Numbered from the stretch's first letter, positions 19,131 through 28,373 are shown. The stretch: DNA of 64,000 nt from an uncultured Alphaproteobacteria bacterium (GCA_944392295.1 CALXWE010000003.1:1-64000), one strand, 5' to 3'. Made by a program: numbers and translations. Notes: a model not told the origin generated them from the sequence alone.

Positions 19131-19162
19131 ATTACAACCTGTTGAGACCAGACTCTTTTTGA

Positions 19163-19198
19163 TTGCAAAAAAAAAAACGGTTTATGATTTCGTTTAAA
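19163..19198 (+). promoter_or_regulatory. Conserved pilin-family upstream box, copy C
   Basis: TTGCA(n) followed by CGGTTTATGATTTCGTTTAA has the same bases as copy D, and 32 nt separate it from the ATG at 19231. The bases after the box (GCCCTTTAGTGAA...AAAATCGGAGG) also match copy D closely. Confidence 0.75.
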
Positions 19199-19230
19199 GC
19201 CCTTTAGTGAATAAAAATCGGAGGTTTTAG

Positions 19231-20058
19231 ATGAAATTTTATCAATTTTTATGCCAATTCGTAAAAATCAGCCCCTTTTTTCCCGAAAGTTTGGAGAAGA
19301 GTTTAGATAAAGTCGTTTCTAGGGGCGAAAAAAATTTTAGTGTACACAAAAAGTACATGAATTTTTTAAGACCCCGTAAAACGGCTTTAGATGAGCCCTT
19401 ATACAAACTTTCCGCCGGCAGATCTATGGTGGAAATGCTCGGCGTTTTAGCCATTATCGGTGTCTTATCAGTTGGGGCTCTATCTGGTTATTCACGAGCC
19501 ATGTTCAAATATAAAATCAACAAACAAGCCGAACAAGTTTACCAACTAATAGCCAACACTTATCAATATTTCACTCAAGTTAAATCTCTCAGTGCAAATA
19601 CTGGCTCATCTTTGATACCTTTTTTAGAAAAAATGAACTTAATCCCCGACGGATTAAAACGCGTAACAACCAGCCTATATGACAGCCTTGACACCCAAAT
19701 AAGCGTATATCAAAGTCCCGGAGATAACAGCATAACCTACTTTGCCTTTGTACTAAGTTCAACACTGAGTAAAGATAAAAGCTCAGCTACGCAATCGTGT
19801 TTTAATCTTGCTCAAATTGCTAAAGATTATGCTATTAATCAAGAATCAAATTTTTACATGCTGACCATATCAACTGCCCAAAACAATACTACAAGTAACC
19901 GTTATGCCTACTACGGAACTAGAACCGTTTCTAACTGTTCATCGGTTAAGTGCTTAAAAAACATCAGTGATAATGAATTAATGCAGGCTTGCGGACAAAT
20001 CTCCGATGTTCGCAGTAGCAATGAAAATATCCATATAAGTATTACCGTGTTTTATTAA
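19231..20058 (+). CDS. Pilin-like protein, family copy C, with palindromic insert in its leader
   Basis: This 275-residue protein starts MKF like its relatives. The rest of the usual leader is replaced by about 57 residues encoded by a second, unrelated palindrome. The normal sequence resumes at GRSMVEMLG. Cleavage is predicted after Gly63, leaving a mature chain of about 212 residues that starts RSMVE. The C-terminal half has QSCFN, VSNCSSVKCLKN and QACGQ, a diverged version of the family cysteine frame; the GD.YC motif seen in A, B and D has become YYGTRTVSNC. CGGAGG lies 6 nt before the ATG, and a bidirectional terminator follows about 90 nt downstream. Confidence 0.83.
   Translation: MKFYQFLCQFVKISPFFPESLEKSLDKVVSRGEKNFSVHKKYMNFLRPRKTALDEPLYKLSAGRSMVEMLGVLAIIGVLSVGALSGYSRAMFKYKINKQAEQVYQLIANTYQYFTQVKSLSANTGSSLIPFLEKMNLIPDGLKRVTTSLYDSLDTQISVYQSPGDNSITYFAFVLSSTLSKDKSSATQSCFNLAQIAKDYAINQESNFYMLTISTAQNNTTSNRYAYYGTRTVSNCSSVKCLKNISDNELMQACGQISDVRSSNENIHISITVFY
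19282..19415 (+). repeat. In-frame palindromic element (element 2) inside pilin copy C
   Basis: This is an imperfect palindrome of about 134 bp centred at 19348.5. All arms are symmetric about that point: TGTAC / GTACA (19341-19345 / 19353-19357), GGGG / CCCC (19322-19325 / 19372-19375), AAAGTCGTTT / AAACGGCTTT (19309-19318 / 19379-19388), and GAAAGTTTG / CAAACTTTC (19285-19293 / 19404-19412). It is open in the gene's frame and supplies most of the leader peptide. It shares the central TGTAC...GTACA with element 1 but little else. Confidence 0.75.
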
Positions 20059-20148
20059 CATTTCTGTTGCAATATTAATATGCCGTAATTGCACAAGCAG
20101 TAAAGAGCGTTATTTATACATAGCCTAAAATTAAAACTCATTTAAAGC

Positions 20149-20180
20149 AAAAATCCGTTTCATGCAAGAAACGGATTTTT
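20149..20180. terminator. Bidirectional terminator, pilin copy C / small cysteine-rich gene
   Basis: A 12-bp stem (AAAAATCCGTTT and complement) with an 8-nt loop and T-runs lies between convergent genes. Confidence 0.9.
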
Positions 20181-20440
20181 TAACTATCGGCAAAGAATTT
20201 TACGACATCGTACAATTCTGGCCGTTCTAATGCACATTTTTTACCGAACTCTTCCTCTAACTCCGGTAAAACACGACTAATTTCCCAAGGAGTAACATAC
20301 ACTCTACGAAACCAGCACTCCCAACAGTCTCCTATTTTACAACCTGGTTCATAACACATTAAAGCAAACAGCCTAAAACAATGTGGAAAATGAACTATCA
20401 AACGTTGTTGGACTATTCTAAATACTTCGTCCTCTGTCAT
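20180..20440 (-). CDS. Small cysteine-rich protein, function unknown
   Basis: The ATG at 20440 gives 86 residues (MTEDEVFRIVQQ); a TTG at 20503 would give 107. The middle holds CYEPGCKIGDCWEC, a C-x4-C-x4-C-x2-C pattern suited to metal binding, and KKC follows later. The C-terminus is a charged helix-like segment. No Shine-Dalgarno site is obvious. The gene is supported by its in-frame terminator on the minus strand and its place between two plus-strand genes. If it is not real, 20059-20533 would be a gap of about 470 bases. I recognise no family. Confidence 0.5.
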   Translation of the reverse strand: MTEDEVFRIVQQRLIVHFPHCFRLFALMCYEPGCKIGDCWECWFRRVYVTPWEISRVLPELEEEFGKKCALERPELYDVVKFFADS

Positions 20441-20533
20441 ATAATAATTTAATAAACGTAATACAATGCCCAAACTACTAACATATTGACATCTTTGTGT
20501 CAATTACTAAAATGTACCTTAAAGGATTTACTC

Positions 20534-21628
20534 ATGAACACTCACGCCCCTCTTTCCATATATATTCACTGGCCATATTGCAAAAGCAAATGCCCTTATT
20601 GCGACTTTTTTAAAACCGTTAAAAAAGATGTAAATCAAAAAGAAATTATCAACGGGTATATAGAGGAGCTAAAATTTTATCATGATCTTGTTCCTGAGCA
20701 CAATATACGCTCGGTATTTTTCGGAGGCGGAACGCCCTCTTTAATCGAGCCTCAATATATTGAACTTTTATTAAATGAAATCGCGAACCTCTGGAGCTTT
20801 GAAAATCTGCCGGAAATAAGTTTAGAGGCTAACCCCAACAGCGAATATCCCGATATGTTCAAACAACTAAGGAAAGCCGGCATTAATCGTTTATCTTTAG
20901 GAGTGCAAGCCCTAAACGATGCCGATTTAAAATTTTTGGGACGAACGCATAATCTAAATCAAGCTTTACACAGTATTGATGAGGTAACCAAAAACTTTAA
21001 CAATCACTCAATAGACTTGATATATGCCAGACCTTCACAAACTTTAACGGAATGGGAAAAAGAGCTGCAACAAGCAACCTCATTTGGTTTAAAACATTTA
21101 TCATTATATCAGCTCACCATTGAAGAAGGAACGGTATTTGCTAAAAAGGGTATTAAATCTTTAGACGATGAACAAGCTTCTAAAATGTATCAATATACGG
21201 TAGATTATTTAAGAGATAATGGCTACCCTCGTTATGAAGTTTCCAACTTTGCCTCCAAAACTTATCAATCAAGGCACAACAAATGTTATTGGCTGGGTGA
21301 TGACTATATAGGGATTGGCACCAGCGCCCACGGACGTTTAAAAATCGGCAACAAGCATTATGCGTTTGTGCATCCGCACCTTCAAGAAGAGTTATCCGAC
21401 AATGAGCGTGCCGAAGAACTACTTTTAATGGGTTTACGCCTTGAAGAAGGCATTAACAAGCAGCATTTTTACAACATTTGTGGCTTAGAGCTTGATAATT
21501 TCATCAATGTAGAAGCTCTGCAACAGCTAAGTCAGCTTGGTTTTATAGAGAACACTCCAACAAGTTTAAAAGCCACCGACCAAGGTTTTTTAGTTTTAGA
21601 TTATATTATCAGCAAGCTCTGCCCCTAG
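20534..21628 (+). CDS. hemW: Radical SAM heme chaperone HemW
   Basis: HemW binds heme and is thought to hand it to membrane proteins; it was formerly mistaken for coproporphyrinogen III dehydrogenase. The start at 20534 (MNTHAPLSIYIHWPYCKSKC) has AAAGGA upstream. The 364 residues carry the radical-SAM motif CKSKCPYCDF, then FFGGGTPS, LEANPN and RLSLGVQALND, all typical of the HemN/HemW group. The extra cysteine of CPYCDFF-type HemN proteins (CxxxCxxCxC) is absent, which supports HemW. The usual partner rdgB is not adjacent. Confidence 0.92.
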   Translation: MNTHAPLSIYIHWPYCKSKCPYCDFFKTVKKDVNQKEIINGYIEELKFYHDLVPEHNIRSVFFGGGTPSLIEPQYIELLLNEIANLWSFENLPEISLEANPNSEYPDMFKQLRKAGINRLSLGVQALNDADLKFLGRTHNLNQALHSIDEVTKNFNNHSIDLIYARPSQTLTEWEKELQQATSFGLKHLSLYQLTIEEGTVFAKKGIKSLDDEQASKMYQYTVDYLRDNGYPRYEVSNFASKTYQSRHNKCYWLGDDYIGIGTSAHGRLKIGNKHYAFVHPHLQEELSDNERAEELLLMGLRLEEGINKQHFYNICGLELDNFINVEALQQLSQLGFIENTPTSLKATDQGFLVLDYIISKLCP

Positions 21629-21662
21629 GCTAAGATTTTATCAACGTATTTCCTTTTAAAGT

Positions 21663-21697
21663 TGCAAAAAAAAAAACGGTTTATGATTTCGTTTAAA
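21663..21697 (+). promoter_or_regulatory. Conserved pilin-family upstream box, copy D
   Basis: An A-tract after TTGC is followed by CGGTTTATGATTTCGTTTAA, and 33 nt separate it from the ATG at 21731. It is the cleanest match to copy C, extending through AAAATCGGAGG before the gene. Confidence 0.75.
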
Positions 21698-21730
21698 GTC
21701 CTTTAGTGAACTAAAATCGGAGGTTTTTAG

Positions 21731-22363
21731 ATGAAATTTAATGAACTGGGCAGAAGTATGGTCGAAATGCTTGGTGTTTTAGCCATTATCGGAGTACTCT
21801 CCGTTGGCGCTATTGCCGGCTATTCTAAGGCGATGACTAAGTATAAGCTCAATAAACAAGCCGAACAAATCGGAAGTGTTTTAGATTATATTTCTATTTA
21901 CAGCGAACAATTATCTATTGTTGGCAACCAAGTCTCAAGTTTAAATCAATTATTGATAAAACTGGGAGTAATTCCTACCGAAATGATTAATCCTGACAAT
22001 TTATCTTACGTATACGATGTTTTTGGCAATCGCATATACTTTTTCCGTGGCAAAGAAAGTAACGGTGCTCAGTATTACACTATGGTTATTATTATAGATA
22101 AATATTCTCATGAAATTTGCATGAATCTATATCAAATGGCTAAACTTCGCTCCGCCAACTTATGGCAAACCGTATTTACTAAGGACCAAGAAAGCGGTGA
22201 AAATTCCTCAGGAAACCGCATTTTTGGCGATTCTTACTGCACCAAAAATGTAAAGTGTCTTCAAAATTTAGATTTGTCACAAATGGATGAATTATGCAAC
22301 TTCTGCAATGATGCAAATAGTATATGCCGATTTAACATCTTATGGGATTATAAAAAAGGATAG
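21731..22363 (+). CDS. Pilin-like protein, family copy D
   Basis: This 210-residue protein has the simple leader MKFNELG and mature start RSMVE, with no palindromic insert. The hydrophobic N-terminal helix is almost identical to copy B in protein but uses different codons. The C-terminal half shows the fullest cysteine frame: EICMN, SANLW, FGDSYC, VKCLQN, ELCNFC and SICRF. Copies B and D are the closest pair, sharing KYKLNK, the LW motif and the ILW ending. It meets fmt tail to tail 21 nt away, with no clear terminator between them. Confidence 0.86.
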   Translation: MKFNELGRSMVEMLGVLAIIGVLSVGAIAGYSKAMTKYKLNKQAEQIGSVLDYISIYSEQLSIVGNQVSSLNQLLIKLGVIPTEMINPDNLSYVYDVFGNRIYFFRGKESNGAQYYTMVIIIDKYSHEICMNLYQMAKLRSANLWQTVFTKDQESGENSSGNRIFGDSYCTKNVKCLQNLDLSQMDELCNFCNDANSICRFNILWDYKKG

Positions 22364-22384
22364 CCCTAAAATTCAGGTTCTCAC

Positions 22385-23275
22385 TTAAAATTTAAATCCT
22401 CTAAGCAGCTCTTCGGTAGGCATGACTCTTTTGCCCTGACGCTGAATTTCAAGCACTTCTAATGCCTTATCGGCACAGAATATTATTAACTTGTTGTCTT
22501 CTTGCAAAATAGCCCCGGGAGTGCCTTGCCTATCACAAACCTTGGCTCGCAATACCTTAAACCTCTCCCCGTTATGCTCAAAAAACATCGCCGGAAACGG
22601 ATTAAAGGCTCTTATTTTACGCTCTAAAACTTCCGCACCCATACTAAAATCTATCTTAGATTCATCTTTGGTTAGCTTTTGCGCATACGTAACTAAACTT
22701 TCATCTTGTTCTTGCGGCGAAATATTATCTAAATCAGCCAAAACTTCCGACATTAAATCTGCGCCTATCTCGGCTAATTTATCGTGTAAAATTCCACCCG
22801 TTGTATCTGCGTTGATTTCGACCTCGCCTTTTTTATACATAGCTCCGGCATCTAAGGCTTCAACCACTCGCATAATCGTAACTCCGCTTTTAGCATCTCC
22901 GGCTTCAATCGCTCTCTGAATGGGCGCCGCTCCACGCCACCTGGGCAATAATGAAGCATGCACATTTAAACAGCCGTATTTGCAAGCCTCAATCACAGCT
23001 TTAGGTAAAATCAAACCATAAGCCGCCACTATGGAAATATCAGCATTGAGTGCTCTAAATTTTTCTTGCTCGGTAACATCTTTTAATGTTTTGGGTGTTC
23101 TTACCTCAATGCCATGCTCCTCGGCAATCAAGTGCACCGGCGTTTTGGTAACTTGTTTGCCGCGCCCTGCTTCCTTGGGCGCCCTTGTATAAACACAAAC
23201 AACCTGATGTTCTTTAATTAATCTTTGCAAAACCGGAACGGCAAAATCCGGCGTACCCATAAATATAACTTTCAT
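22385..23275 (-). CDS. fmt: Methionyl-tRNA formyltransferase
   Basis: Fmt formylates the initiator Met-tRNA using 10-formyl-tetrahydrofolate. The 296 residues include VIFMGTPDFAVP at the start, the catalytic NVHASLLPRWRGAAPIQRA block (Asn, His) near 105 and the downstream Asp in GVTIMRVVEALDAG, followed by the C-terminal tRNA-binding barrel. The start at 23275 has GAGG seven bases upstream; the TTG two codons earlier is less likely. Its common partner def (peptide deformylase) is not adjacent. Confidence 0.96.
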   Translation of the reverse strand: MKVIFMGTPDFAVPVLQRLIKEHQVVCVYTRAPKEAGRGKQVTKTPVHLIAEEHGIEVRTPKTLKDVTEQEKFRALNADISIVAAYGLILPKAVIEACKYGCLNVHASLLPRWRGAAPIQRAIEAGDAKSGVTIMRVVEALDAGAMYKKGEVEINADTTGGILHDKLAEIGADLMSEVLADLDNISPQEQDESLVTYAQKLTKDESKIDFSMGAEVLERKIRAFNPFPAMFFEHNGERFKVLRAKVCDRQGTPGAILQEDNKLIIFCADKALEVLEIQRQGKRVMPTEELLRGFKF

Positions 23276-23336
23276 TATCAATCCTCATTATCGCATTATT
23301 GTCCGCAATCTTATCAATTTATATATCATTATCAAG

Positions 23337-23366
23337 AAAAAACCGCCCCGAAAGGCGGTTTTTTTA
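23337..23366 (-). terminator. ppiD terminator
   Basis: The stem AAAAAACCGCC / GGCGGTTTTTT with a 6-nt loop lies between ppiD and fmt. It can act on the minus strand, where it is followed by a U-rich run. Confidence 0.88.
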
Positions 23367-23378
23367 ACATCAGCCCGA

Positions 23379-25259
23379 TTAATACTCGGTCCCTAAAAGC
23401 TTATACTCAATTTTAACGTCATAATCATTAGCATAAGCAGAAAGCATATCTTCGGTAAAATCACCTAAAAGCGATAAATAAGCCTTTTGCTTTACCAAAG
23501 CTTTTTCCGATTCGCTTAAATCTTCGGAACTCTCATAATCGTGGTTGGCAACGGCTACAATATACATATCACCCAACTGAATCTGCCGCGGTGTTAACAA
23601 AGGCTCGGCAAACATTTCTCTGATATCGGCATAACCGATATTGGCAAATGTTTCATTACGGGTAATCGGTTGTGATTTGTATAAAGCTAATCCGTAACGT
23701 TTGGCTACATCGGCAATAGCATCACCATTGTCTAAATCATGCATAACATCATTAAGTTTTTCCTGAGCAATGGCAGTGCGTTCATTTTCCGACCACAAAG
23801 CCACAATTTCATCTTTAACGTCATCTATAGCCTTGGGGTGTGCTTCATCAACGGCAGCTACACGCAATACGGCTATACCGTCATCAGTTTCCAAAGCTTG
23901 ACTTACCTCGCCGACATTGTATGAAAATACGGTTTCAATAAAATCACGATTGTGTGTGGCTTTTTCAAGTTCTTTAGGAGCTGTCAATAAAGTACCGTCT
24001 TCGGCCAAACCTTGAACTTTAAGCAACGCAACTCCGTTATTTTCTGCTACCGATTCCAATGAAGCTCCAGCAGCCAAAGTGTCTTCAATTTTCACCAAAG
24101 TTTCATAGGTTTCATCATACAAGCGCTCATCTTTTAATATATTTTTAATTTGTGCGGAAGCTGTATCATAAGCAACCTTTGAAGCAGGTCTGATATCGGC
24201 AACTTTTAAAATCTGCCAAGAACCATCAACTTCAAAAGGCTTGCCGTAAGCACCTTTACTTAAGGCAAAAGCTTCCTGCGCTAAAGTTTCTATCAACTCA
24301 TCTTCGGCAACATAGCCCAAATCGGTATCTTCTTTAGACTGTCCGGCCTCACTTTCGGCAACGGTATAAAAATCTTCACCGTTTTGCAGCTTAAAGAAAG
24401 CTTTATTGGCCGAGGTTTCATCAGCAAAAATCATCTGTAAGACATCGCGTTTTTCAGGCGTTTCAAACTCTGATTTATGCTCGTCATAATAAGCCTTAAC
24501 ATCTTCATCGGCAATTTGCATATTATCCGCAATATCGGCAAAAGAAAGATATAAAACCTCAACATCGCGGCGTTCCGGCTCTGTAAATTCAGCAGCAAAA
24601 TCTTCATAATACTGGTTAATTTCATCATCGGTAATTGTTCTGTCGATGCTAAGCTCGGTAGGATTAATCATTACATAATTAAATGTACGTCTCTTATTAT
24701 CGGCCTTAGCTACGGCTTTAAGTAACACTTGCGGAACATTAAAACCTTCGGCAGGAGTGTTAACCAACATTTGTTTAGTTAAATCACGTTTTAAGGCACC
24801 AACAAATTCAGCCTCAGAAATTCCTGCTTTTGATAAAATCTGACGGAATAAATCACGATTGAACTGTCCTGAAGCATCTTTGAAAGCCGGATCATTAACA
24901 ATAAGCATTTGCACCAAAGCCGGAGAAAAGAGTACATGATACTTATTTTCGGTTCTATCCAATACTGCATCTTGCACCATACGATTAATAACCATCTGAA
25001 CCAACGCTTGACGCATATCTTCGGTAAGTTCGGCATCTTCACCCAATAAATTTTGTGCAGCATTTAATTCCTTTTGTAAGCTATAAGAAAATTGTGCCCG
25101 TGAGATTTCAATATTATCGACTTCAATTACGGTACGATTCTGCCCGGCACTGTTAATATAGCTTGAAACACCGAACAAAGACATAAAACTCAAAGCTGTC
25201 AAAGTCAAAATCAACTTTGCTATCCAACTTTTTTGTGCTTTTGCTAATTTGTTAATCAT
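23379..25259 (-). CDS. ppiD: Periplasmic peptidyl-prolyl isomerase/chaperone PpiD
   Basis: PpiD is a membrane-anchored chaperone near the Sec translocon. The 626 residues start with a positively charged N-terminus and one membrane helix (residues about 14-32), then the SurA-N-like chaperone region and a parvulin domain (about 240-360). The parvulin domain contains VLQMIFADE, and SKEDTDLGYV stands in the usual GGDLG position. A second, degenerate parvulin-like region follows. The order ppiD divergent from tpiA-secG-pyrG is well conserved in alphaproteobacteria. AGGAAGG precedes the start. Confidence 0.92.
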   Translation of the reverse strand: MINKLAKAQKSWIAKLILTLTALSFMSLFGVSSYINSAGQNRTVIEVDNIEISRAQFSYSLQKELNAAQNLLGEDAELTEDMRQALVQMVINRMVQDAVLDRTENKYHVLFSPALVQMLIVNDPAFKDASGQFNRDLFRQILSKAGISEAEFVGALKRDLTKQMLVNTPAEGFNVPQVLLKAVAKADNKRRTFNYVMINPTELSIDRTITDDEINQYYEDFAAEFTEPERRDVEVLYLSFADIADNMQIADEDVKAYYDEHKSEFETPEKRDVLQMIFADETSANKAFFKLQNGEDFYTVAESEAGQSKEDTDLGYVAEDELIETLAQEAFALSKGAYGKPFEVDGSWQILKVADIRPASKVAYDTASAQIKNILKDERLYDETYETLVKIEDTLAAGASLESVAENNGVALLKVQGLAEDGTLLTAPKELEKATHNRDFIETVFSYNVGEVSQALETDDGIAVLRVAAVDEAHPKAIDDVKDEIVALWSENERTAIAQEKLNDVMHDLDNGDAIADVAKRYGLALYKSQPITRNETFANIGYADIREMFAEPLLTPRQIQLGDMYIVAVANHDYESSEDLSESEKALVKQKAYLSLLGDFTEDMLSAYANDYDVKIEYKLLGTEY

Positions 25260-25453
25260 TTTTCCTTCCTAACTAAAACATTTTGGCGATATTATAAAAT
25301 ATTAATCGTTGAATGCAATTATTAAATATCAGTGTTGACAAGTTTTTAACAAAAAACTCTGTGTTAAAAGCATTTTTAAACTGGAAAAGTCAAAATCAAT
25401 ATGTTAAGAATGTTGCAACAAGTTATTTTAACTTTAAGAATAGGAAAGAAAAT

Positions 25454-26218
25454 ATGTCACGTAAAGTATTGATTGCCGGAAACTGGAAAATGAACGGCTT
25501 ATTGGAAGACGGGGCAGCTTTAGCCAAGGCTGTTGCCTCAGAAGTAAAGAAACTCGGTAAACCCGAATGCGAATTTTTGGTATGTCCTCCCTTTACATTG
25601 TTGACTACCGTAAAGAAAGCCTTAAGAGGCTCTAAAGTAGCTTTAGGCGCACAAGATTGCCATGTAGCTGAAAAAGGAGCTCACACCGGTGATATCAGCC
25701 CGGTAATGTTAAAAGATTGCGGATGTACTTATGTTATTGTCGGTCATTCAGAAAGAAGAACCGACCATAAAGAAAGCAATGAGCTTATCTGCCAAAAAGC
25801 CGAGGCTGCACACAAAGCCGGATTAAAGGTCGTAATCTGCATCGGTGAAACCGAAGCCGAACGTGATGCAGGAAAGACCATTGATGTTTGCACCAAACAA
25901 ATTATGGGCTCCGTTCCGCAAAGTGCTACAGCTGCCAATACCGTAATTGCCTACGAGCCGGTATGGGCCATCGGCACCGGCAAAACTCCTACAACCGCCG
26001 ATGTTGAAGAAGTTCATGCCGCAATTCGTAAAGTTATTGCTAAGAAGTTAGGCAAAAGCAATGCCAACAAAATGCGCATTTTGTACGGCGGTTCGATGAA
26101 ACCTGCCAATGCTGCCGAACTTTTGGCTCTTCCTGATGTAGACGGAGGATTAATCGGCGGAGCAAGCTTAAAAGCTGCCGATTTTATGGCCATAGCCGCA
26201 AGTGTTAATAAGAAATAA
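25454..26218 (+). CDS. tpiA: Triosephosphate isomerase
   Basis: TpiA interconverts dihydroxyacetone phosphate and glyceraldehyde 3-phosphate. The start at 25454 (MSRKVLIAGNWKMNG) has AGGAAAG upstream; the longer frame from 25313 adds residues with no family support. The 254 residues hold the active-site Lys in NWKMN, His in VIVGHSERR and the catalytic Glu in AYEPVWAIGTGK. It is the first gene of tpiA-secG-pyrG. Confidence 0.97.
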   Translation: MSRKVLIAGNWKMNGLLEDGAALAKAVASEVKKLGKPECEFLVCPPFTLLTTVKKALRGSKVALGAQDCHVAEKGAHTGDISPVMLKDCGCTYVIVGHSERRTDHKESNELICQKAEAAHKAGLKVVICIGETEAERDAGKTIDVCTKQIMGSVPQSATAANTVIAYEPVWAIGTGKTPTTADVEEVHAAIRKVIAKKLGKSNANKMRILYGGSMKPANAAELLALPDVDGGLIGGASLKAADFMAIAASVNKK

Positions 26219-26234
26219 CCCGAAAGGAAAAAAC

Positions 26235-26558
26235 ATGGGATCAGTATTGTTAGTTATTCACTTAATTACCGCCATCTTTTTGGTAGCCGTAATTTTGATG
26301 CAACGCTCTAACGGCGGTGCTCTAAATGGTCTTGGCGGAGGCTCAGGCGCCAACAGCTTTTTAACCGCTCGCGGTACCGGAAATTTGTTAACCAGAACCA
26401 CAGCTATTTTGGCTACCATATTTTTTATTACCAGTATTTCGTTGTGCTTGTATTATAAAGGTGCTGAACATCCAAGTACTTCGGTATTAGATGTTGCTCC
26501 CGCAGCTCAACAGGCTCCTGTTGCTCCTGCTGCTCCTAACGTTCCGACGGCAAAGTAA
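26235..26558 (+). CDS. secG: Preprotein translocase subunit SecG
   Basis: This 107-residue protein has two membrane helices (residues about 3-21 and 52-73). Between them is the glycine-rich loop GGALNGLGGGSGANSF typical of SecG. The C-terminal tail is rich in Ala and Pro. The start at 26235 has GAAAGG upstream and lies 16 nt after tpiA. Together with SecY and SecE it forms the Sec channel; its partner genes are elsewhere. Confidence 0.95.
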   Translation: MGSVLLVIHLITAIFLVAVILMQRSNGGALNGLGGGSGANSFLTARGTGNLLTRTTAILATIFFITSISLCLYYKGAEHPSTSVLDVAPAAQQAPVAPAAPNVPTAK

Positions 26559-26585
26559 TATAATATGAGTAACTTAAAAACACAT

Positions 26586-26612
26586 AAGGCACCTTAGAAC
26601 CTAAGGTGCCTT
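26586..26612 (+). terminator. secG terminator
   Basis: A perfect 11-bp stem AAGGCACCTTA / TAAGGTGCCTT with a 5-nt loop is followed by TATC rather than a long T-run. It probably lets some transcription pass into pyrG. Confidence 0.7.
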
Positions 26613-26681
26613 TATCACTTTTAAAAACCTGTTTCAAATAACTTTTATATAACATTTATAACTAGTTAAGGACAAAATAAA

Positions 26682-28322
26682 ATGACTAATCCAAATACCA
26701 AATTTATATTTATCACCGGCGGTGTTGTATCTTCTTTGGGCAAAGGTCTGGCATCAGCCTCCATTGCTGCCACTCTGCAAGGTCGCGGTTTTAAGGTAAG
26801 ACTCCGTAAACTTGACCCATACCTTAACGTAGACCCCGGAACAATGAGCCCTTATCAACATGGTGAAGTATTTGTTACCGACGATGGTACGGAAGCCGAT
26901 TTGGATTTAGGTCATTATGAGCGTTTTTCGGGAGTTGCAGCTACCAAAAACGACAGTGTTACCACCGGTAAAATTTATCAAAGAGTTATCGATAAAGAAC
27001 GCCACGGAGAATATCTGGGAGCTACCATTCAAGTTGTTCCTCACGTTACCAACGAAATTAAAAACTTTATTTTATCAAACTTGACCGATGAAGATTTTGT
27101 TTTATGCGAAATCGGCGGTACGGTAGGTGATATTGAAGGACAACCCTATTTAGAAGCAATTCGTCAAGTCGCATATGATTTGGGTCGTGATCGCGTAATG
27201 TTTGTACACCTGACTTTATTACCGTTTATACCCACTGCCGGAGAATTAAAAACCAAACCGACCCAGCACTCGGTTAAAAAATTGCAAGAATACGGTATTC
27301 AGCCTGATATGCTGTTATGCCGCGCTCAAATGCCCATTCCTAAAAATGAAAAGAAAAAATTGGCTTTATTCTGCAATGTAAGAGAGGAAAATGTTATAGC
27401 TGCATTAGATGTAAGCAATATTTACCAAGTACCTCTAGCTTACTCTAAAGAAGGAATGGACAGAGCCGTATGCCGTCATTTTGGCATCCCTGATGATAAG
27501 CCTGCCGATTTAAGCAAATGGGAAAAAATTATCGAAGTAATCAAAAAGCCTGAAGGAGAAGTAAAAATTGCGGTAGTCGGCAAATACACCAAGCTTTTAG
27601 AGGCCTATAAATCATTACATGAAGCCATTAAGCACGGGGCTATTGCCAATCACTACCAAGTAAATATTAAATGGATAGATTCTGAAAAACTAGAGCATGA
27701 ACCGGCCGGAGACTACTTAAACGATGTTAATGCCATAATCGTCCCCGGAGGATTCGGACAACGTGGTACACAAGGCAAAATAGAAGCCATCAAATATGCC
27801 AGAGAACACAACATTCCGTTTTTAGGCATATGTTTTGGTATGCAAATGGCGGTAATCGAAACAATGAGAAATGTTTGCGGCATAAAAAATGCCAATACCA
27901 CGGAGTTTGACCCCGACTGCGAGCCGGTAGTAGGCTTAATGACCGAATGGGACAAAGACGGTAACAAAGAAGTTCGGCATAAAGACGGCGACTTGGGAGG
28001 AACGATGCGCTTAGGAGCATATCCGTGCCATTTAAAAACCGGAAGCCTGGCACAAAAAGTATACGGTACGGAAAATATTTCGGAACGTCACAGACATCGT
28101 TACGAAGTAAATATGAAGTATGAAGATACATTAAATAAAGGAGGTATGATAATCAGTGGAAAATCACCTGACGGAAAATTACCCGAGATTGTAGAGCGTC
28201 CGGAACATCCGTGGTTTATGGCCGTACAATTCCATCCGGAATTAAAGTCCAAACCGTTTGCCCCTCACCCGATATTTATATCATTAATCAAAGCTGTAAT
28301 AGACAACAGCCGGTTAATGTAA
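26682..28322 (+). CDS. pyrG: CTP synthase
   Basis: PyrG makes CTP from UTP, ATP and glutamine. The chain has 546 residues. The N-terminal synthetase domain has [10 protein letters not shown] near residue 13 and [16 protein letters not shown]. The C-terminal glutaminase domain has PGGFGQRG and the nucleophile in [11 protein letters not shown] near residue 387, with His-Glu in the QFHPE motif near the end. All catalytic residues are present. It is third in the tpiA-secG-pyrG order, 123 nt after secG. Confidence 0.98.
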   Translation: MTNPNTKFIFITGGVVSSLGKGLASASIAATLQGRGFKVRLRKLDPYLNVDPGTMSPYQHGEVFVTDDGTEADLDLGHYERFSGVAATKNDSVTTGKIYQRVIDKERHGEYLGATIQVVPHVTNEIKNFILSNLTDEDFVLCEIGGTVGDIEGQPYLEAIRQVAYDLGRDRVMFVHLTLLPFIPTAGELKTKPTQHSVKKLQEYGIQPDMLLCRAQMPIPKNEKKKLALFCNVREENVIAALDVSNIYQVPLAYSKEGMDRAVCRHFGIPDDKPADLSKWEKIIEVIKKPEGEVKIAVVGKYTKLLEAYKSLHEAIKHGAIANHYQVNIKWIDSEKLEHEPAGDYLNDVNAIIVPGGFGQRGTQGKIEAIKYAREHNIPFLGICFGMQMAVIETMRNVCGIKNANTTEFDPDCEPVVGLMTEWDKDGNKEVRHKDGDLGGTMRLGAYPCHLKTGSLAQKVYGTENISERHRHRYEVNMKYEDTLNKGGMIISGKSPDGKLPEIVERPEHPWFMAVQFHPELKSKPFAPHPIFISLIKAVIDNSRLM

Positions 28323-28338
28323 AAATAGCACAGCACAT

Positions 28339-28368
28339 AAAAAATCCCGCAATAATGCGGGATTTTTT
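28339..28368. terminator. Bidirectional terminator, pyrG / glycan locus
   Basis: A perfect 12-bp stem AAAAAATCCCGC / GCGGGATTTTTT with a 6-nt loop marks the 3' end of the long minus-strand glycan locus as well as pyrG. Confidence 0.92.
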
Positions 28369-28373
28369 ATATG

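Noticed and set aside
10501-21697. Repeated A-tract boxes as a CRISPR or insertion-sequence end
   Set aside because: The copies are kilobases apart, have no spacers or transposase, and always precede a pilin-like gene at fixed distance.
25313-25453. 47-residue N-terminal extension of triosephosphate isomerase
   Set aside because: The family starts at MSRKVLIAGNWKMN; the extension has no support and the Shine-Dalgarno site is before 25454.
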